Below are positions 48,976 through 63,815 of a DNA stretch of 64,000 bases, in pieces. The stretch's first letter is position 1, and every line of letters begins with the position of its first letter. Origin of the DNA: Hymenolepis diminuta (lineage: Eukaryota > Platyhelminthes > Cestoda > Cyclophyllidea > Hymenolepididae); assembly GCA_900708905.1 (NCBI GenBank), contig CAADRB010000005.1, positions 1,531,228 to 1,595,227 of the forward strand, given 5' to 3'. The notes under the pieces were generated by a model. It saw only the letters and a program-made list of their open reading frames with translations, searched no databases and was not told where the DNA came from. A program made the position numbers and the translations under genes.

Positions 48976-51900
48976 CCTTTTGTTACGGAATTCACATTGG
49001 ACTGATTTCCTATTTTCGGCCTTCTCTCATAACGATCACTCTTGAATGAAAGTTTTTCGTGAGACCTTCTCTTTTAACCATCCTTTCTTTATTAACTTCT
49101 GTGCATTTATTAGAGTCGTATTTTACAAATATCCCATCACGTTTACGGCAGATTTATTTCCCATTTGGCAATTATAATTAGCAAAACAACAAAGAGGAAT
49201 TCATTGAGATTTCTCGAACTAATTAGCCTCCTAGATCTATCAAAACTGAGAAACGCTGCTGTCATTTTTATGGTTCCCTTTTTCCACAAATAAGAAATTC
49301 AAGTATGAATTAATTTTTCCTAATATTTTTGCTAAAACGCAGTAGTTACTGATTTACGTAAGTGACCTTGAGTGAACCAATTAGAAGCCTCTGCCAACCA
49401 TAATTAAAGCACAGACTACGGTCTATATGGTTTATTTACGTGATTTAATACCTGTTCATTGTTTTAATTTTGCAGATCAATAGAGGAGCGCGCAGTTTTA
49501 ATTCGAACCGGATACCACCCAGTACCTCAAATGCCACATTAATAAAATCATCATCATTATCTTTAATATCATGTTTTACACTTATCAATTTTAATGCGCC
49601 ATCCACATTATACTCTCTCCACTCCTTCCCTACATATTTCAGCTTAATTTCGATCTGCCAATGACCAGTAAAGCGACTTAAATTATTTTGTTAGTAATAT
49701 ATGAACGCTCTGACATCGTGCTTACTCTTATTACTCACAGACATGTTTTGCCACCATCGCACGGTAATGTCTTTCAATACGACTCTACTTCCTTTCCTCC
49801 TTGTCTTGGTTATTTTTCCCTCTTTTCTTTCCCTAAACTAAACTGACTAATCTTTGACGTTCTTCCATGTTTTTGTCGTTTGTACATTTCTCTTATCTTT
49901 TCTCTCTGCATGCAAATATAGTCATCAATTTTGTAAATTAAGAAGCACTTCCTGTGTCTCCCTTTTGTGACATTTTTCGCATATGTTTCTCGCGTATAAA
50001 GGTCAGAATATGCGAAGGTGGAGACCTGGTCAAAAATCGTAATTATTTTAGAGAGTACTTCCAAAAAGAACAGTCTTTGCAAGACGAATTCCTTCTATAA
50101 CGCTGCAATTGCCGCTTTATAAAGCCACAAATACTCAGACCCCAGGAGGAGGAGAAGACTTCTAGCTCACACAATGTCTTTCGTACTAAAAAATGTTTTC
50201 GTTTATATGCAATTTGAAAGGTGATAAATTATTAGCTGTCTGGTTGTGATCGTGGGAGCCCATTGATCGAGACATGTTGCTTCTGATATTCGCTCGATCG
50301 CATCGAAAACATTCGATTCGATTTTCTATCAATTTCAACCAGCTTGGTACTTGTATTTTATTGTTAAAATGTTATGTTGTCATGACGTAGACTAGAATTA
50401 AGATTTCGTATGATGGGTATTTAAAGTGCCAAGAGGTAACAATTCTTAGATATGGCTGTCTATATTATTAACCGGAGCGAAGTCGACGGAACACGCACAG
50501 ATAGGAGCAGGCTTGTTTGTATAAACGTTTTGATGTAAGAAATAAGTAGAACGTGATGATTAAAGATTAGGGCTACGTCAAGTTTGAAGCAGGTATCATG
50601 ATTTAGAAATGTGTCGGAGAAAGAAACACCGCAACGAGGACAATATAGGAATCAATTAGAATCTTGTGTTTCAAGGGATGAAGATCGCCCTCCACAGATC
50701 AAATACAAGCAAATTTATAGACAAATATCTGACCATTAAAATGGTGTCAAAATCTTGAAAACAATATGTAGATCGCTACTTTATAGGTGCCATTTATACG
50801 ATTTCGCATTTAGATACTTCTTAGAAAAAGTCAAATTAATTTTGTAAAGGCCAAGCATCCATCTTCAAATGGTTGCAACATGATTTTCAGTGTCTGGTTG
50901 GCCATAAAATATTGTTACTATACATAGTATCATCCTTTGTCTATTACTCAGGCATTTCTTTATTTTAAAATGGAGTTAGAATAACGAATAAGATGACAGA
51001 GATGAAAGTGCAACAAAAGGAAATGAATTCACCTTATTTACCAAATTTGCCTTCACAAAGTTCCTCTTAAAGTTGAATACTCTACACAAAAGTGATGTTA
51101 TTCAATTAAGCCGCCATCTTAAAAGTGAAAGTTAGTTATCACTTCTCGGTGTTGTGCCGATGATGTGTTGGTCGTCACGTACGGTTCTATTCTCATCGAT
51201 GTACATCCAGTGAATGGAATGGCAAACCACACTGGTTAAGAATGGCTAAAGAAGAGGGTTGCAGGTTTCAAGTCTCTCTATCTGTAATGCCACTCTATAC
51301 CCAAGTAAGCGGTCCTAGATTGGCTTGGAAATTATTATCAATTATTTGGTATTCTGGTTCTGTCGCGACTCTAATGCTTATTTGACCTCCAAGTGATCTC
51401 CCTATGGACTTTTTTGTGCCTTTCTGCAGATGTCTTTGCTGAATAGGAAGATACAGGCTCGATGAAGGTATCCAGTTTATGAAGCATCCAACCATTTTTG
51501 AAAGAATTCAGGTCTTTTATGAAAAAGTTTCCAAGATGCTACTCCACTATCCAAGATAAGTGCTGATAGTATCCATTCCATTCACTAAACTTGGGAATTA
51601 TTATGTTCCCCTCTTTTTGTAAATAAATCTGTTCAAACCGATCTCCAGAGTAGAATTTTAATGTGCTTTACTTCTTCATTCCTTACCTATCTTTAACTAA
51701 ATCGAAATTAGACTAATAACGCGTTGATTCACCTTCCAATGCAGCAGTAGGAATGCAATCTGACCATCACATATGTTCAAATTTTGTTTATCTTAACCTC
51801 CTCGTTCTTTCTTCTTGACGTATTTGTACATCTCTCACCTATATTTGTATATAACATTCAAACTGAATTCAAAATCAGACTTTCATTATACTAGGTGCCA

Positions 51901-53117
51901 CTCTTTTATCCATACAGTGTTAGGACGTAATTTGACCACGACCTTGGTGTGTCACGCGATCTAAGTTACTATTGGTCAAGCCAACTCCCTTTCCTTTGAA
52001 AGATAACCCTTAATGCATTTCCATAATCGCACTTTATTCCCAAACTCAAAGGATTTTCGTCCACGGAGCCTCTATAACACAAAAAGCCCTATCTGTCATA
52101 TCTAAACACGTCTACCGATTTCTCCCCTTTCTATAACACTGCATTCATATTCTCATGCACGCGAGCGATTCAGTAAACTGTTATTCCACGCACACGGGCA
52201 GACACACGTGGTCATGCACTTGCTCCTATGCTACCCTGTCATCGCCTTTGTTCTTTATCTCTCTCTTACCCGCCTGAATCCTCATTGTGGCTTGATCAAT
52301 ACATTTTGACTTATTCAGCTTTTGGTGTTCTGCTCTAGAACTGTTGTTGTAGTTGTTAGTAGCTGTCAGCCATTAGTTGTTATCCTAATCCCAACACCTT
52401 AGAGATTTGCGTCAAGCAGGGAAAAATTTGTGAGCATTTATGAATTGTGTTCATTTTTTTCAAATTAAATATAAAATTAGAGAACCTTCATAAAATTCTG
52501 CAATTCCCTTAACCGAATTAGTATATCGAATGACAAAAACGAATTAGTTTATCCCAAAATGTATTTAAAAACAGGACTAAAAAGAGAGGAAATTTTCCTC
52601 TTTGGACATCACATTGTCTCTACCGAGTTACTGGAGCAGAGGCTCACGAATATATTCATAGCACCTCCGATGCTCACTTTACCGTTTTAACGGCCGACAA
52701 CGTACAACAAACATTGAAAATATTTAAATACGAGTTAATTAACATCCAGTATCTGGAGAGCAGAGTCTAGCCGAGCTTTTAACTTCCTCACTAACACATT
52801 AGGGTGGGAAGAAGTGCATTTATGAAGAGTAATTTTCATTGAGAACGCCGTGTGATAGAGAATCTGAGCACACGCTACGGTTAGATAACAGATGGAGTAT
52901 TATAAACGCTCCAAATAGTAATAATCAAATTGCATGTGCTTATAGCGATAATGCTATGTAAAGTACAAATATAACTTGATGTGATTAAGGGTTCCATAGA
53001 GGAATCTGGTGTTAACACAGTCCTATATAAATACGTCAATATTCATCCTAAGATAATTATGGAAAGTGTGCACAACACTTGACTTGAGTAGAAGAAAGGT
53101 ATCTTGTTATCCACTCT

Positions 53118-53205
53118 TGTGAGAAAATCGTATTCTACCACCTCTTTTATTGCCCAGAAGTAATCAATGTACCCACTTCATTGAGTTTGTACCGGGGAGG
53201 GGGAA
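53118..53205 (-). repeat. possible SINE 3' fragment
   Basis: The plus-strand run CGTATTCTACCACCTCTTTTA (about 53129 on) nearly repeats CGTATTCTACCACCCCTTCC of the copy at 17625-17775 and resembles CGTTCTACCACTTCTACTG at 6436-6454. The tRNA-like head is not visible here, so this would be a 5'-truncated copy. Confidence 0.35.
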
Positions 53206-56200
53206 GGATCGATCTTGCTTGCCCATTCATTACCAGAGGCTCAGGAACACAAATGCTTTCTCCTTAATATACTAGAAAAAGCATTTCTACATGGTTTGTT
53301 AAATAAGGCAAATATTAAATGTAAGCTAAACTAAACCAGTAATTCCAAAGGAAATAATTCGCAGACCCTTTTATTCAATTAAAAACTCACAGCTGTGTGA
53401 TTATTATGTAATCATTTTCATTCTCCTCTTGGTATTGTGTGCCTTTTACAGGTATTAACTGGGAATCGGGGGTGAATCTCAGCTATGTAGAACTGAATTA
53501 ATACATATAGTGCGCAAAAACGAATAATAATTTGGTTTTCTGTGCCGAGAATGGATTAATAGTATAAGAGGTTATCATCTTATCTGGAGGAATATTACGA
53601 ACCACAGAAGTAAGAATACAATGGTGAGCATCTTGCCACAATGGCCACTGATTTTTCATGTTGGTTCGTGCTCTGCAGGACTTGTTTCCCCACTGAGCTG
53701 GCAAAATTGCTGGATTAGTCTACTTCTAATCCTTCAATAGCAACGTGCTCGGTGGCTTACAATAACGTCGTTTAAAATTTCGCCAGTGCGGCCATTATTA
53801 TGTTTATTTAGTTGACTTTACTGTAAAGATTCATAAGAGGTTGAAAATTAACCAACACGACCAAATATCCAATCTGAAGTCAAATGAACGAACAATATTC
53901 ATACGCTTTATTGATAAAGTAAATACTGCATTAAGTAAATGCTTAGTGGACACGAAGAGACTTCTTTTTAGGGTCCTTTTCATCCGTTTCTAAGTTTCCT
54001 AGTTTCTAGCAGTCCTTTGTACCATATTAAAAGGTTAAGTGTTGGAAAAATATTCTACTGCTGACTTAATTCTTCATTTTCTTGAGCAAAAGATTTACCA
54101 CTTTTCCTTCCTCACAACAGTTTAAAAGGTCGCTATTTTATTTTCAAGTTCAACCTGGATCACTAATAGTGTGTGCCGAAATACCACCTTGAAGAAAAAC
54201 CTCAAAGCATATTTTATAATATGTGTAATTTTATTAAAGAATAAACTAACTTCTCTACAAGTGCTGAAAATGAAAAGCTAAGAAAGTGAACTCTCTGAGA
54301 GTTCAATTACAAAATACCAATGAAGCCTTTTCTGAGAGGAAAGTGAAAATAATAAGTACTGAGTAAAAATTGACGAATAATATTCAGCTGTGTCAAAAGC
54401 GATAATAACAATACTCGGCCACTCCGTTACTTAGGTTATCCAGTGAGATTAAATTTGGATAACTTAGCCACGATCCAGGACATGATACGCTTAGGAGGGT
54501 TCTCTGGTTTTGTCTCCCTCGTGAGCCACTTTGGCTATTTGTGATGAGCAGGCCTACGAGTCATCATAATTATGTTCTTCAATAACTTCATTTATTAAGA
54601 AAGGTTACATACAACTACAGATTACGTGGTAAATAGGATATCTACTTAATCAGTAATATTGCAATGAGAAGAATTCATTTTCAGATTGAGATACAAAATA
54701 ACACTAAGTATAAATCCACTTCCTAAGGCACGAATTCAATTCATGGAAGTTTTTAGAGGTTTTGTTCAAGCCTCGAAAATAATCGATTTTCCTTCTTGTC
54801 AGTTGTCATGAGGGGTGAATTCTAGGCTCATGGATAGTAGTAAATTTATATCACAGTGGCAGGAATTGCTAAACAGAGGATTTATTAAAATTAATCTCGT
54901 TAAATGCATTAGCTAGTCACGATACTATCAAATCAATCTGAAAGAGCTTAAGTCTCTTGATTTCTTGCTTTTTTTTGGAGGAAAGTTACCTTGGAGCATT
55001 CATTTAAATTTCAAATTTCTATCAGCAACTACCTTGCTAGCTTATTCCTCACTATAAGGGATGTATTGCCTCTTAAGTCAGCCTTCAGGACTGTCTGTTG
55101 GCTTTTAGGACCAAACGGACACTTCTGATTGGTTAGCCGGTGATCTCGAGTCACGTTTATGTCCTCAGAGGAATACAAATCAATAGAACGACTGGCCACC
55201 GCGTCCGCTAAGTAACAGGGAGATTGAAACGTACTTAACTAACTTCAAAGTGAAATAATTTAGTAATTGATAAACTTGTTTTATAAAATAGCAGGAGGTC
55301 CTATCAGAAAGTCAAATCGTGTATAAGTAACCGTCTACAAATCATATTTTACATTTGTTTATTCGAATCAAAGATAGGATTTGGACATGAATTACTTAGC
55401 TCTTGAGGATACAGGTCTGGTTATTAATAGAGATAGCACGCATCATCTTCTTTAGGCAATTGGATACGTGGTTATAGCTGTGATTTGGGGAAAGTTCGGA
55501 GATTTGCCTCATGGAATTCAGGATCTTCACTTCTTTTCCCAGCTTGGACGATTATATGTTGTCTCTGTTAAGGTGACATTCTGATGGCATTTTATTACAC
55601 TTAAACAATCGGAAAATCTGGAAAAAAATATAGGTTTTGTATTTAGTGAGGAGAGGAAAAAGGTAAGATTTCAGTCTTGAAATCAAAATTCGTTTATAGA
55701 AACAGATGCGGCCCCTTAATAAACTTCATTTTCTGAAAATTTTAGGAGCTTTCTGCTGGATTTTAGCTTCCAAGAACTAGTAGTTAAAATTGTATTTAGG
55801 TTTGTGTTTTCAGGAGCGAAAGTTTGTATCCATTTGAACATTTCACAATCCTGTTTAAATTCGCCTGATGATAGAAGAAAGCGTACACCGGAATTGGGTT
55901 GGCTCCATTCCCGTCGGTCGAGTTATGGTACCATTAGTTGATTTAAGTCAGCGAGATTTTTTTCCTTTTAATGGGCAAGAAAGTAGGTTGACACTAACCT
56001 GCTTGATTTTAACAAAGTAGACGTGAACTCTAACCGGCATTCGGCGGCAGTTTCTAAATTGCTCTGAACTCTATTATAGAACCGAAGATCTTGAATTTTG
56101 CATGACTTTTTGACGTTCTTGGCTTCAGTCTGAGTATGTGCCTCTGTAATAATCCACTGTCACTTTTGTACCACTAGAACTGATTTTGAGCTTTAAAATG

Positions 56201-59200
56201 TGCCGATAACTTGACGGGTTCATGAGCAGTTAAACATCTGAAGACCTTCATAAGATCCTTAATTTTCAATTATCGTACGGATTGCAGGGAATGTTTTAGA
56301 AAATAAATGTGATATATGTTTTTAATGAATCTTAAGCCCAGTTATATTGAAAAATAATATGCCATTTACCTTGTGCTTGCGAAATTGTATTAATCAAATT
56401 CAATATGATCTAATATTAATATTAAATTACTTAATATCAATTTAATATGAAAATAATAAGCTATAGCATAAATACGCATATATTAAGAGGAAATATTTGT
56501 AAACACTATTTTTTGGCTCATATATAAAACAGTAGATCGATATTAAGGGTTGAAATGAATCGGTCAAACTTACAGATCCAGTCGCTTAAGGCGTTCCCTT
56601 GAGATATTTTGATTCATTTGCAGTTTTTACTAGAAAAATAAGCAAATGGAGAATGAAAAAAAGGTCAGAGACTTTAGGAGAATAATTTAAAGCATATCAT
56701 AAAAATTTAATTAGAATGAACGCTAGTGGGCACTGCTTCGGTAAAATGGTTTTTGTTAATACCAGATAGCTGTTATCATCTGTTAGTAATCAAAAGAGAC
56801 ATATGTGAAGATATCACGACCAATCACTCCATTCAATTATCTGGTCAGTTAGATCTTGCATGAAATCATACAGGCATCCAGAGGACAAAAGTCTTAATTT
56901 GAATGTGGAAATATTAGGACATAGGACATATCCTTTATGCAAATAGTAAGCAACCTTTTTAATTCAAAATGAAGTAGGACTCATAAGTTATTTGAATTTA
57001 TTTCCTTTATCTTCTCGATCTTGTACACTTCAGACACAAGAAAAAAATCCTCCAGTCAAACTCAATTCCCTCAGGTTTAGTGTCTAGTGTATTACCTGCT
57101 TAATCACAGTTCAGGTCAATACTATGATCCATTCACCCCATTGCCACATTTTCGTACTCCGCGTGCTGTCACATTTATTCCTACAAATGACATTCCACTA
57201 TACCATTACGCCATTTTACAAGTATTCACTAATGTGTGTAGTTTTCTCCCCTATTCGCTATTGAGATATAGTCCGCTTTTCTAATTCTACGAGTGGTTTC
57301 TATTCCTGTTTACCATTAGTCAAATTAAGGACACAAACACCTTATTGGTCATTATACTCAACCCTCAAAATATATTAATTTCCGTTAGAATCCCTGTCAA
57401 CACATGCACATATCCGCCTGCTTCATCCGTTCTTGCTATACCAGCATGTGATTTTTTATTCAATACATTTAAGATATTATTAAATTCTCTGGACTTCTGT
57501 TACATTGGTTTGGTAGTATCATGGTAACTATTCTAACTGTCAGTGTGTTTTACATTACACCTTATCGTCATGCTTCTGTCTACCTCTATGCTCAATGAAA
57601 ATAATTGTCCTGAAGAACTAATGTTCAGTCTATATTAAATGGACGACAACCAACATTAATGATGCAAAAGTTAAGAAGGAAAATAACTGAAGAAATTTTT
57701 TAAAAAATTTATTCAGTTATTTATATTTTACGAAACTTGGAAATTAATTCGTCCTATCTGTCTAATAGTATTTCTTGAAATACTTCAAAGGAAGGAAGCG
57801 TCTTTCGATTAATTAAGTGGAAATGAGTGAAATTTGGGAAAATCTACACCGAATATTTTATTCCAGCCCCTATATCACTTCCCACTTTTTCATGTTACCG
57901 CTTTTTTCTGGTCTCACAGTGTACATTGCCCCTTCCTTTCCCCCATTCTTATTGGTGGCACGTGTACGATATACTCAATTGAACTGCTTTCGTCATTGTT
58001 TAAACGGACAAAAATGTCCCCGCCTCAAATAAATTCGAGCAGAAATTAAGTGAATTGCGAGGATGCTAATTGTGTGTGGATATTTGTAGAACGAAAAACT
58101 TTCCTTTTGCACTGTCGAAAGGAATACTGCCTCTAAGGTGAATGATCTAAAAGGACTTCCAGCGCCGAAATTTATAAAAGATAAGTTAAAATAGCACATA
58201 TCAAGATACTATCTGCGAAGCTTTTAGAGGACTTTTTGATAAAGTAGCAGCGAATTCATCAGAGCTGAGGTGCGATTAAGTAAATCATTAGAACCCATGG
58301 ACCAAATCTCTATAAATTTTCTCTATGTCCTTTTAGCTAAGTATCCGCTTTTCCGTTTAGTGTAATGTATATTGGCTTTATGCATAAATAGACATGTTGT
58401 TCAGTCTTCACTCAACCCTTGGCTATCAGATTTGAGAGTTGTGATTGTCTACCCTTAGCCGCTCGGGAGATTTTTAGATTCGCAAAAGTTGTACCATCGG
58501 ATGGATTATTCACGCCTTCATACAAAGACTTGTGATAGCTTTTCATCCTTTAAAAAAATAGAAGTGTTCTGGACCGACCTCCCTTTTCTTGAGTGCCTTG
58601 AGATAACTAGATTTGTGTTGACGATCCTTTGGAATGTTATTCTTTCTGTTGAAGATAGACTTTAGATTCTCCTTTTCTAAGAAACCAAAAGTTTATGCTT
58701 TTCATACATTTTATGCAATTCAATTTTTTCACATGGTTAATCTGTGTTTACTTCAGAGAAATAAATAAGTACCCGAAAGATTCGTGACTCTGAATAAAAG
58801 ACATCTGATCTGTGGTCTTCTCGGTTTCTCTGAACTGAGTACATACAATGACTTTTGATTGATTTCTCGTTGACGAACAACAGATACGCAACTACACAAT
58901 TCCTCATCGTGCCTACTACTCCTACCTCCTTTCCCTTTAGTTCATTTCCAGTTGTCCAATACACTTTTGTCCGTCCCAATTCATGGTCTTCTCACTCGAG
59001 AAAGGCTGTTATTTCCTGATAACTCATAGGAAGATCATTTTTTTATATGAAGAGATTTCTAAGTCTAATTTGGTCTGTTTCTGAAGTAAATTCAATGTGG
59101 TGATTAGAGCTATTCTGGGTCACTTCTCACGATTTTTATGATAAGTCTTAGTAATTCTATAACTCAATATCGGGTTTCTGTGGATACCTATGTTGGAGGT

Positions 59201-62200
59201 AATTTAGTTATGGGAAATACTTTTTATTGTAAGTTAGAGTTGCTTTGGCTATGGCATATTTTCACACCAAAACTAGAATCGCATCAAAAAATCCAATCAG
59301 ATAATCGTATTATTTAAAAGACTGACTTTTTCTCAGGCTAGCGCATCGACCTCACAGATACTGACATTATTACAAAAACTAACCGTGAGTACGGTTCGTA
59401 ATCCTACGTTGAATTCATTAACTTTAGGGAAATATCGAACGAATGTTATGCTTTATTAACTGCCAAGCTAGATATAATATATAATTAATGTTAATTTAAC
59501 AATATAATCAAGAGATGTTATAAGTAATGATAGATTGTTGATCAAAGAGTGACCTATTCAAGAGTTCATCTCTTTCAGTGTCGTTCAATTAATGTTACGG
59601 TTAATAAGGTCAGAGAATTTTGCTCAATTCGCAGGGCCGAATCTAAATCTCTGTTAAAATGCTTCAAATCGAAATGTTACTGTAAGAATTTTTATAAAGA
59701 CCAAATGAGAGTCGGGAGACTTTGAAGAAAAAACAAGCATTAAAGGTTATTGAAACGGGTTAACTCTATTATGGACATACAGTCATACATAATTTTTGCA
59801 CTAATGATCCTAATCCGGTCAGTCGATGGGAATTGCATGTTTTGTTCGTCTACCCGGATATCCGAAATCGTCTGATATAAGTTTGGCACAGCTATCATTA
59901 AAATTATTGATGATCCCCTGTGGTGATCCGCAGTAATTTGGAAATTACAAGGAGGTGCCCCCACCTACCTATCAATTTTGTTCCGAGGCCTAATGTTCGG
60001 CCATTTAAAGTCACTGCAGATATAAGTCGGAATCTCCGGTTTTCTTCCACTCAGCTTAATTGTAAAGAGTTCGATTAAATATGAAAATAAATGTATGATT
60101 AAAGCAGTTATTATCGTTCTTGTCAGCACGGGCTGTTCCAATTAAAGCGATTTTTCTATCTATCTGTACATATTCGCCTCTGCTGCTGAGACGTCTAGAC
60201 ACTATCTACTGGGATACCGTGTCTCCTGATTTGAACGGCTTTTCTCAAAATTATGTCAGATGTTCTAATGAATTTGTTGGCCAATCAGAAGGAGGACATT
60301 CCTAGAAGGTTTAAAATAATATCAAGAAATAACCGACGCTGGAAATAAACCGATGTTTACAATGTAGGTGTAAATTGGCATAATAAAACTCGAAATATGT
60401 CTATAAAAGAATGACCTAAAGTACTGCAAAATTGTTCACCGGTATGAAATGTAACTCAAATCCTCTTGAAATTAATTATGCTATTGAATATGTGTTTAAA
60501 CTAAATAAATTCATATCTTAAACAATGATAATAAGTCCTGAAAATATTGGTTACATCACCGGATATTTATTGCACCTAGTCAGATATGAGAATTTTATAC
60601 TTAAGGAGTCACTTTACTCTTCTCTGGCACAGAAAATGATGGTTATCGTTGGCCAATCAAAAGTCTGCATGACTTTCCCAAGTATCGAAACTTCGCTAAC
60701 TTCAAATTAAATTAATTACAATCATATCCTAAAACAATATGACCGAAAAACTCTGCCTAAACGGGGAGGAAAATGGATCAGGAGATTCCGGCTTTTATCA
60801 GCAGCAACCCTAAAGGGATAAACATTAGAGTTAACTCAATTCTCAAACTCTTAGGTTACTATCCTAGCTAGCACTTCCGTATTTCACAGTCAATCATGAT
60901 ATCAACTGATTATGTTAAGGTTGCTGTATAAACCAATATTGTTAGTAATAAATTCTATGATTTCTAAGACAGGCTCAAATTAAAGATTTCTCTATTCTGT
61001 TTATCAAGTGCACTGAATACAACCATGGACTCCAGCTTTTTCGTCGTCCGTTGTGATTCACCCTTGTCTTTGTTCTCCATCATGTGATAAATCATGGTAA
61101 TTTATCTGCAGTGTTATCGGGGTTCCAGTAGCTATGACAACACGATTCCAATATTTAGTACAATAATAGCTCGTAAGTAGAGATGCAGTTGACAGTGGAT
61201 TATAGTTAAAATTATAAGAGCTAATACAGCTTCTATTATTACATTATTTCTATTATTTGAAGTTCCCAATTAATATTGAATAATAAATTCAACTCTAAAA
61301 TAAGCACGATATGTAAGTACGAAAATTTATTGACCAATGAATAAGGGTGAGGTATCCATATATTCCGTTTGAAAATTTGACAAAATGCGTTGTTTTTAAT
61401 ATATCACCCTTTGCTTAGCAAACTAAAATGAGTCGACACCACATGAGTCAGCTACATTCTTTGTTTTCAACTGTATGATTTTAGTGTCTTCGTCACAATT
61501 GGCTAGTGGTGTCCGTGAAAAGTCGCCCTAGGACTGCAAAGACGGACAAATGAGGCCAGACACTCCCTCTCCACTTGCATGCTCATACCCAACCTGTAAT
61601 TTTGTCCTCTTAGTTTTATTTCTTTGTGCTTTTCACAATATTTTGAGAAATAACAGGTAAAATAATATTCTCTTCTGGAAATGTATCTGGTACCACAATG
61701 CACAAGCTAACAGGGCAGACGCACGTTAGCTACTACCTGTCTGGCTTAAACCACAGATATAGCATCTCTGTCAATATGACACATCTATCTTTGCAACACA
61801 TCTACAGATTTAGAATATGAATCGGGAATGGGAAGAATGAGAATGACAATACGATACAGCGGAAGGCTTCATCGTTGGCTGAAAAAATATAAGAGTCAGT
61901 TATTTTTATGCATTTGAGTACGGTTTTATTGTGACAAAATAGATAAATTAGGTTCAAGCCCTAGTTTCAACAGACGAATATTTCATTATGACTACCATTA
62001 AATGTATATGCACATTATTGGACTGAGAATAGCACGAAATGTTATAACTGTAACTATATTGGTTGATTTGATTAGTTTACTTAATTGAGATCATCCCACC
62101 AGGGTATTCCACCGGTAAACTTAATTATCCCCTTCCAATTAGACTTTCTTTAATGACAATCGTTTGATAATTTTCTGCTTATCACTCCATCATAACTTTC

Positions 62201-63815
62201 ATTGTCTCAACCACTCCAACCACCATTTCACGCGGTTATACAATGAGCACGGTCTATGTGCTCACTCCCCTATCCTCAAATGGAATCACATATATTTTTC
62301 CTATTTCGATAGTAGTAATAGTGATGTGAAATGTAAATTGTCTGTTTACTTTAGAACCATTTCCTTTGTAGGAAAAATGATTGAACCTAGCCTATCACAA
62401 ATCAGACCATTGGGAATTTTCTATTACAGACACAAGTGAATAGAAGTATGAAAGCGATGTGCAAGCAGTTGAGGGTAAAATAAGCTCTATATCCAGTCAT
62501 TCTGGAATGAGGAACACTGGGAACACAATTTGGGATTATTTTGAAAACAGTACGATTGATAAGACCGACGTGGACACACGACACATTTTGCGCATATCAC
62601 CAAATCGGGATAAGATCTCAAATAGCAACAGGCTTTCATAATCACCTCTAATACCCTTCAATGCTATGTTCATCAGATTAAATTTGGTTGTAAGGTAAAA
62701 TTCATCCCACCAATTTCAACTGAATTTGATATCACCCCAACTTCAGCAAAAACAAATACATTATCAACAACTAAATTGGTTGTTAGTATGCAGTAGGGCA
62801 AGGAAAAGAATTCGATAGATAACATCCAGTAATGAGTTGTATTGGAGACTCATTCCATTTACATAGTAGAAATGCAAATTTAAAATCCGTTACAGAAAAA
62901 ATAAACAGAACCATTTCGCTCTTATAAGACCTCTTTAGAACCTCATACACTTAAGCGCATTGAGTGGATATTTTATTCTGACGTCATCTTTAATTTACAC
63001 AAAGCATTCTTATTATTATACGAAATAAAATCATATGAAAAAACCTCTTGATATAAGAACTAACAAACAATAATTCTTTTATGATATATAAATCTGACAA
63101 TCTGAAATTCTTTAATGAGTGAAAATCCAGGGTAATCTTTTTAGGGTTCTGACCTTCAAATATTTAGAAAGCAGAATGAAATAATTTTATATTCCTTCAT
63201 ATACAACCAACAATAACAGTCTGAAAGTAGAATACAAATTCATTTGATACAATATTTTTGTCTATCATCACCTGACGATTAGAAATGATTGACTGGCGGT
63301 AAAATCTCCACTACAGTGTCCACAGGCAGTCCCACTGTGTGTTTGCGTGTTTGCACAAAGATACCTAAACATTTGACGATTATTACGCCGAGACATTGAC
63401 TACCAGGCATAACTGACGTCTAACAAAGAAGTGTTTTGTCTACAGACCTAATTTACTTAATAATAAATTGGAGTGGCTTGCCTGCCACCTCCGGACTGAT
63501 CCGGTGACATGACTTATTCAATCTATTCGATTAATGTATCTCGGTGGACCCAAAATTATTACACTGTGAATATTAGATTTTTATCGGTCTTTCTTAAGCT
63601 ATTTGGACTTGCGTCTTAAAAATATTCAAAATAAATATTCCATTATGGACATGACATTCATCGCTAGATTTAACGGAAAACACATGTAAATTGGCATAAT
63701 GTATAGTGAAATTAAATGGAAACATTATTAAAGACTTCATTTCGATTAGGAGAAGATTCATAAATTTTACTGAATTAATACCGTCAAAGCTGTAATAAGA
63801 GGATGGATAAATGAT

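Larger units (their letters stand above)
43210..63815. other. long non-coding region, apart from repeat fragments
   Basis: About 20 kb in which no open frame exceeds roughly 105 codons and none shows a recognisable domain, splice-linked partner or repeat pattern. I found no tRNA, rRNA or convincing hairpin RNA. Several tRNA-like repeat copies are listed separately. The region could hold introns of a gene whose exons lie beyond the N gap, distant regulatory DNA, or unrecognised old transposons; the sequence alone does not decide. Confidence 0.5.

Noticed and set aside
54721..54745. TAAGGCACG run resembling the start of miR-124
   Set aside because: Only about nine bases match, the rest differs, and no complementary arm is visible on either side. 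A similar TAAGGCAC at about 2394 is equally isolated.
1..63815. CRISPR arrays, operons, integrated viral genes or tandem satellite arrays
   Set aside because: None seen. The window is a eukaryotic nuclear region with spliced housekeeping genes.
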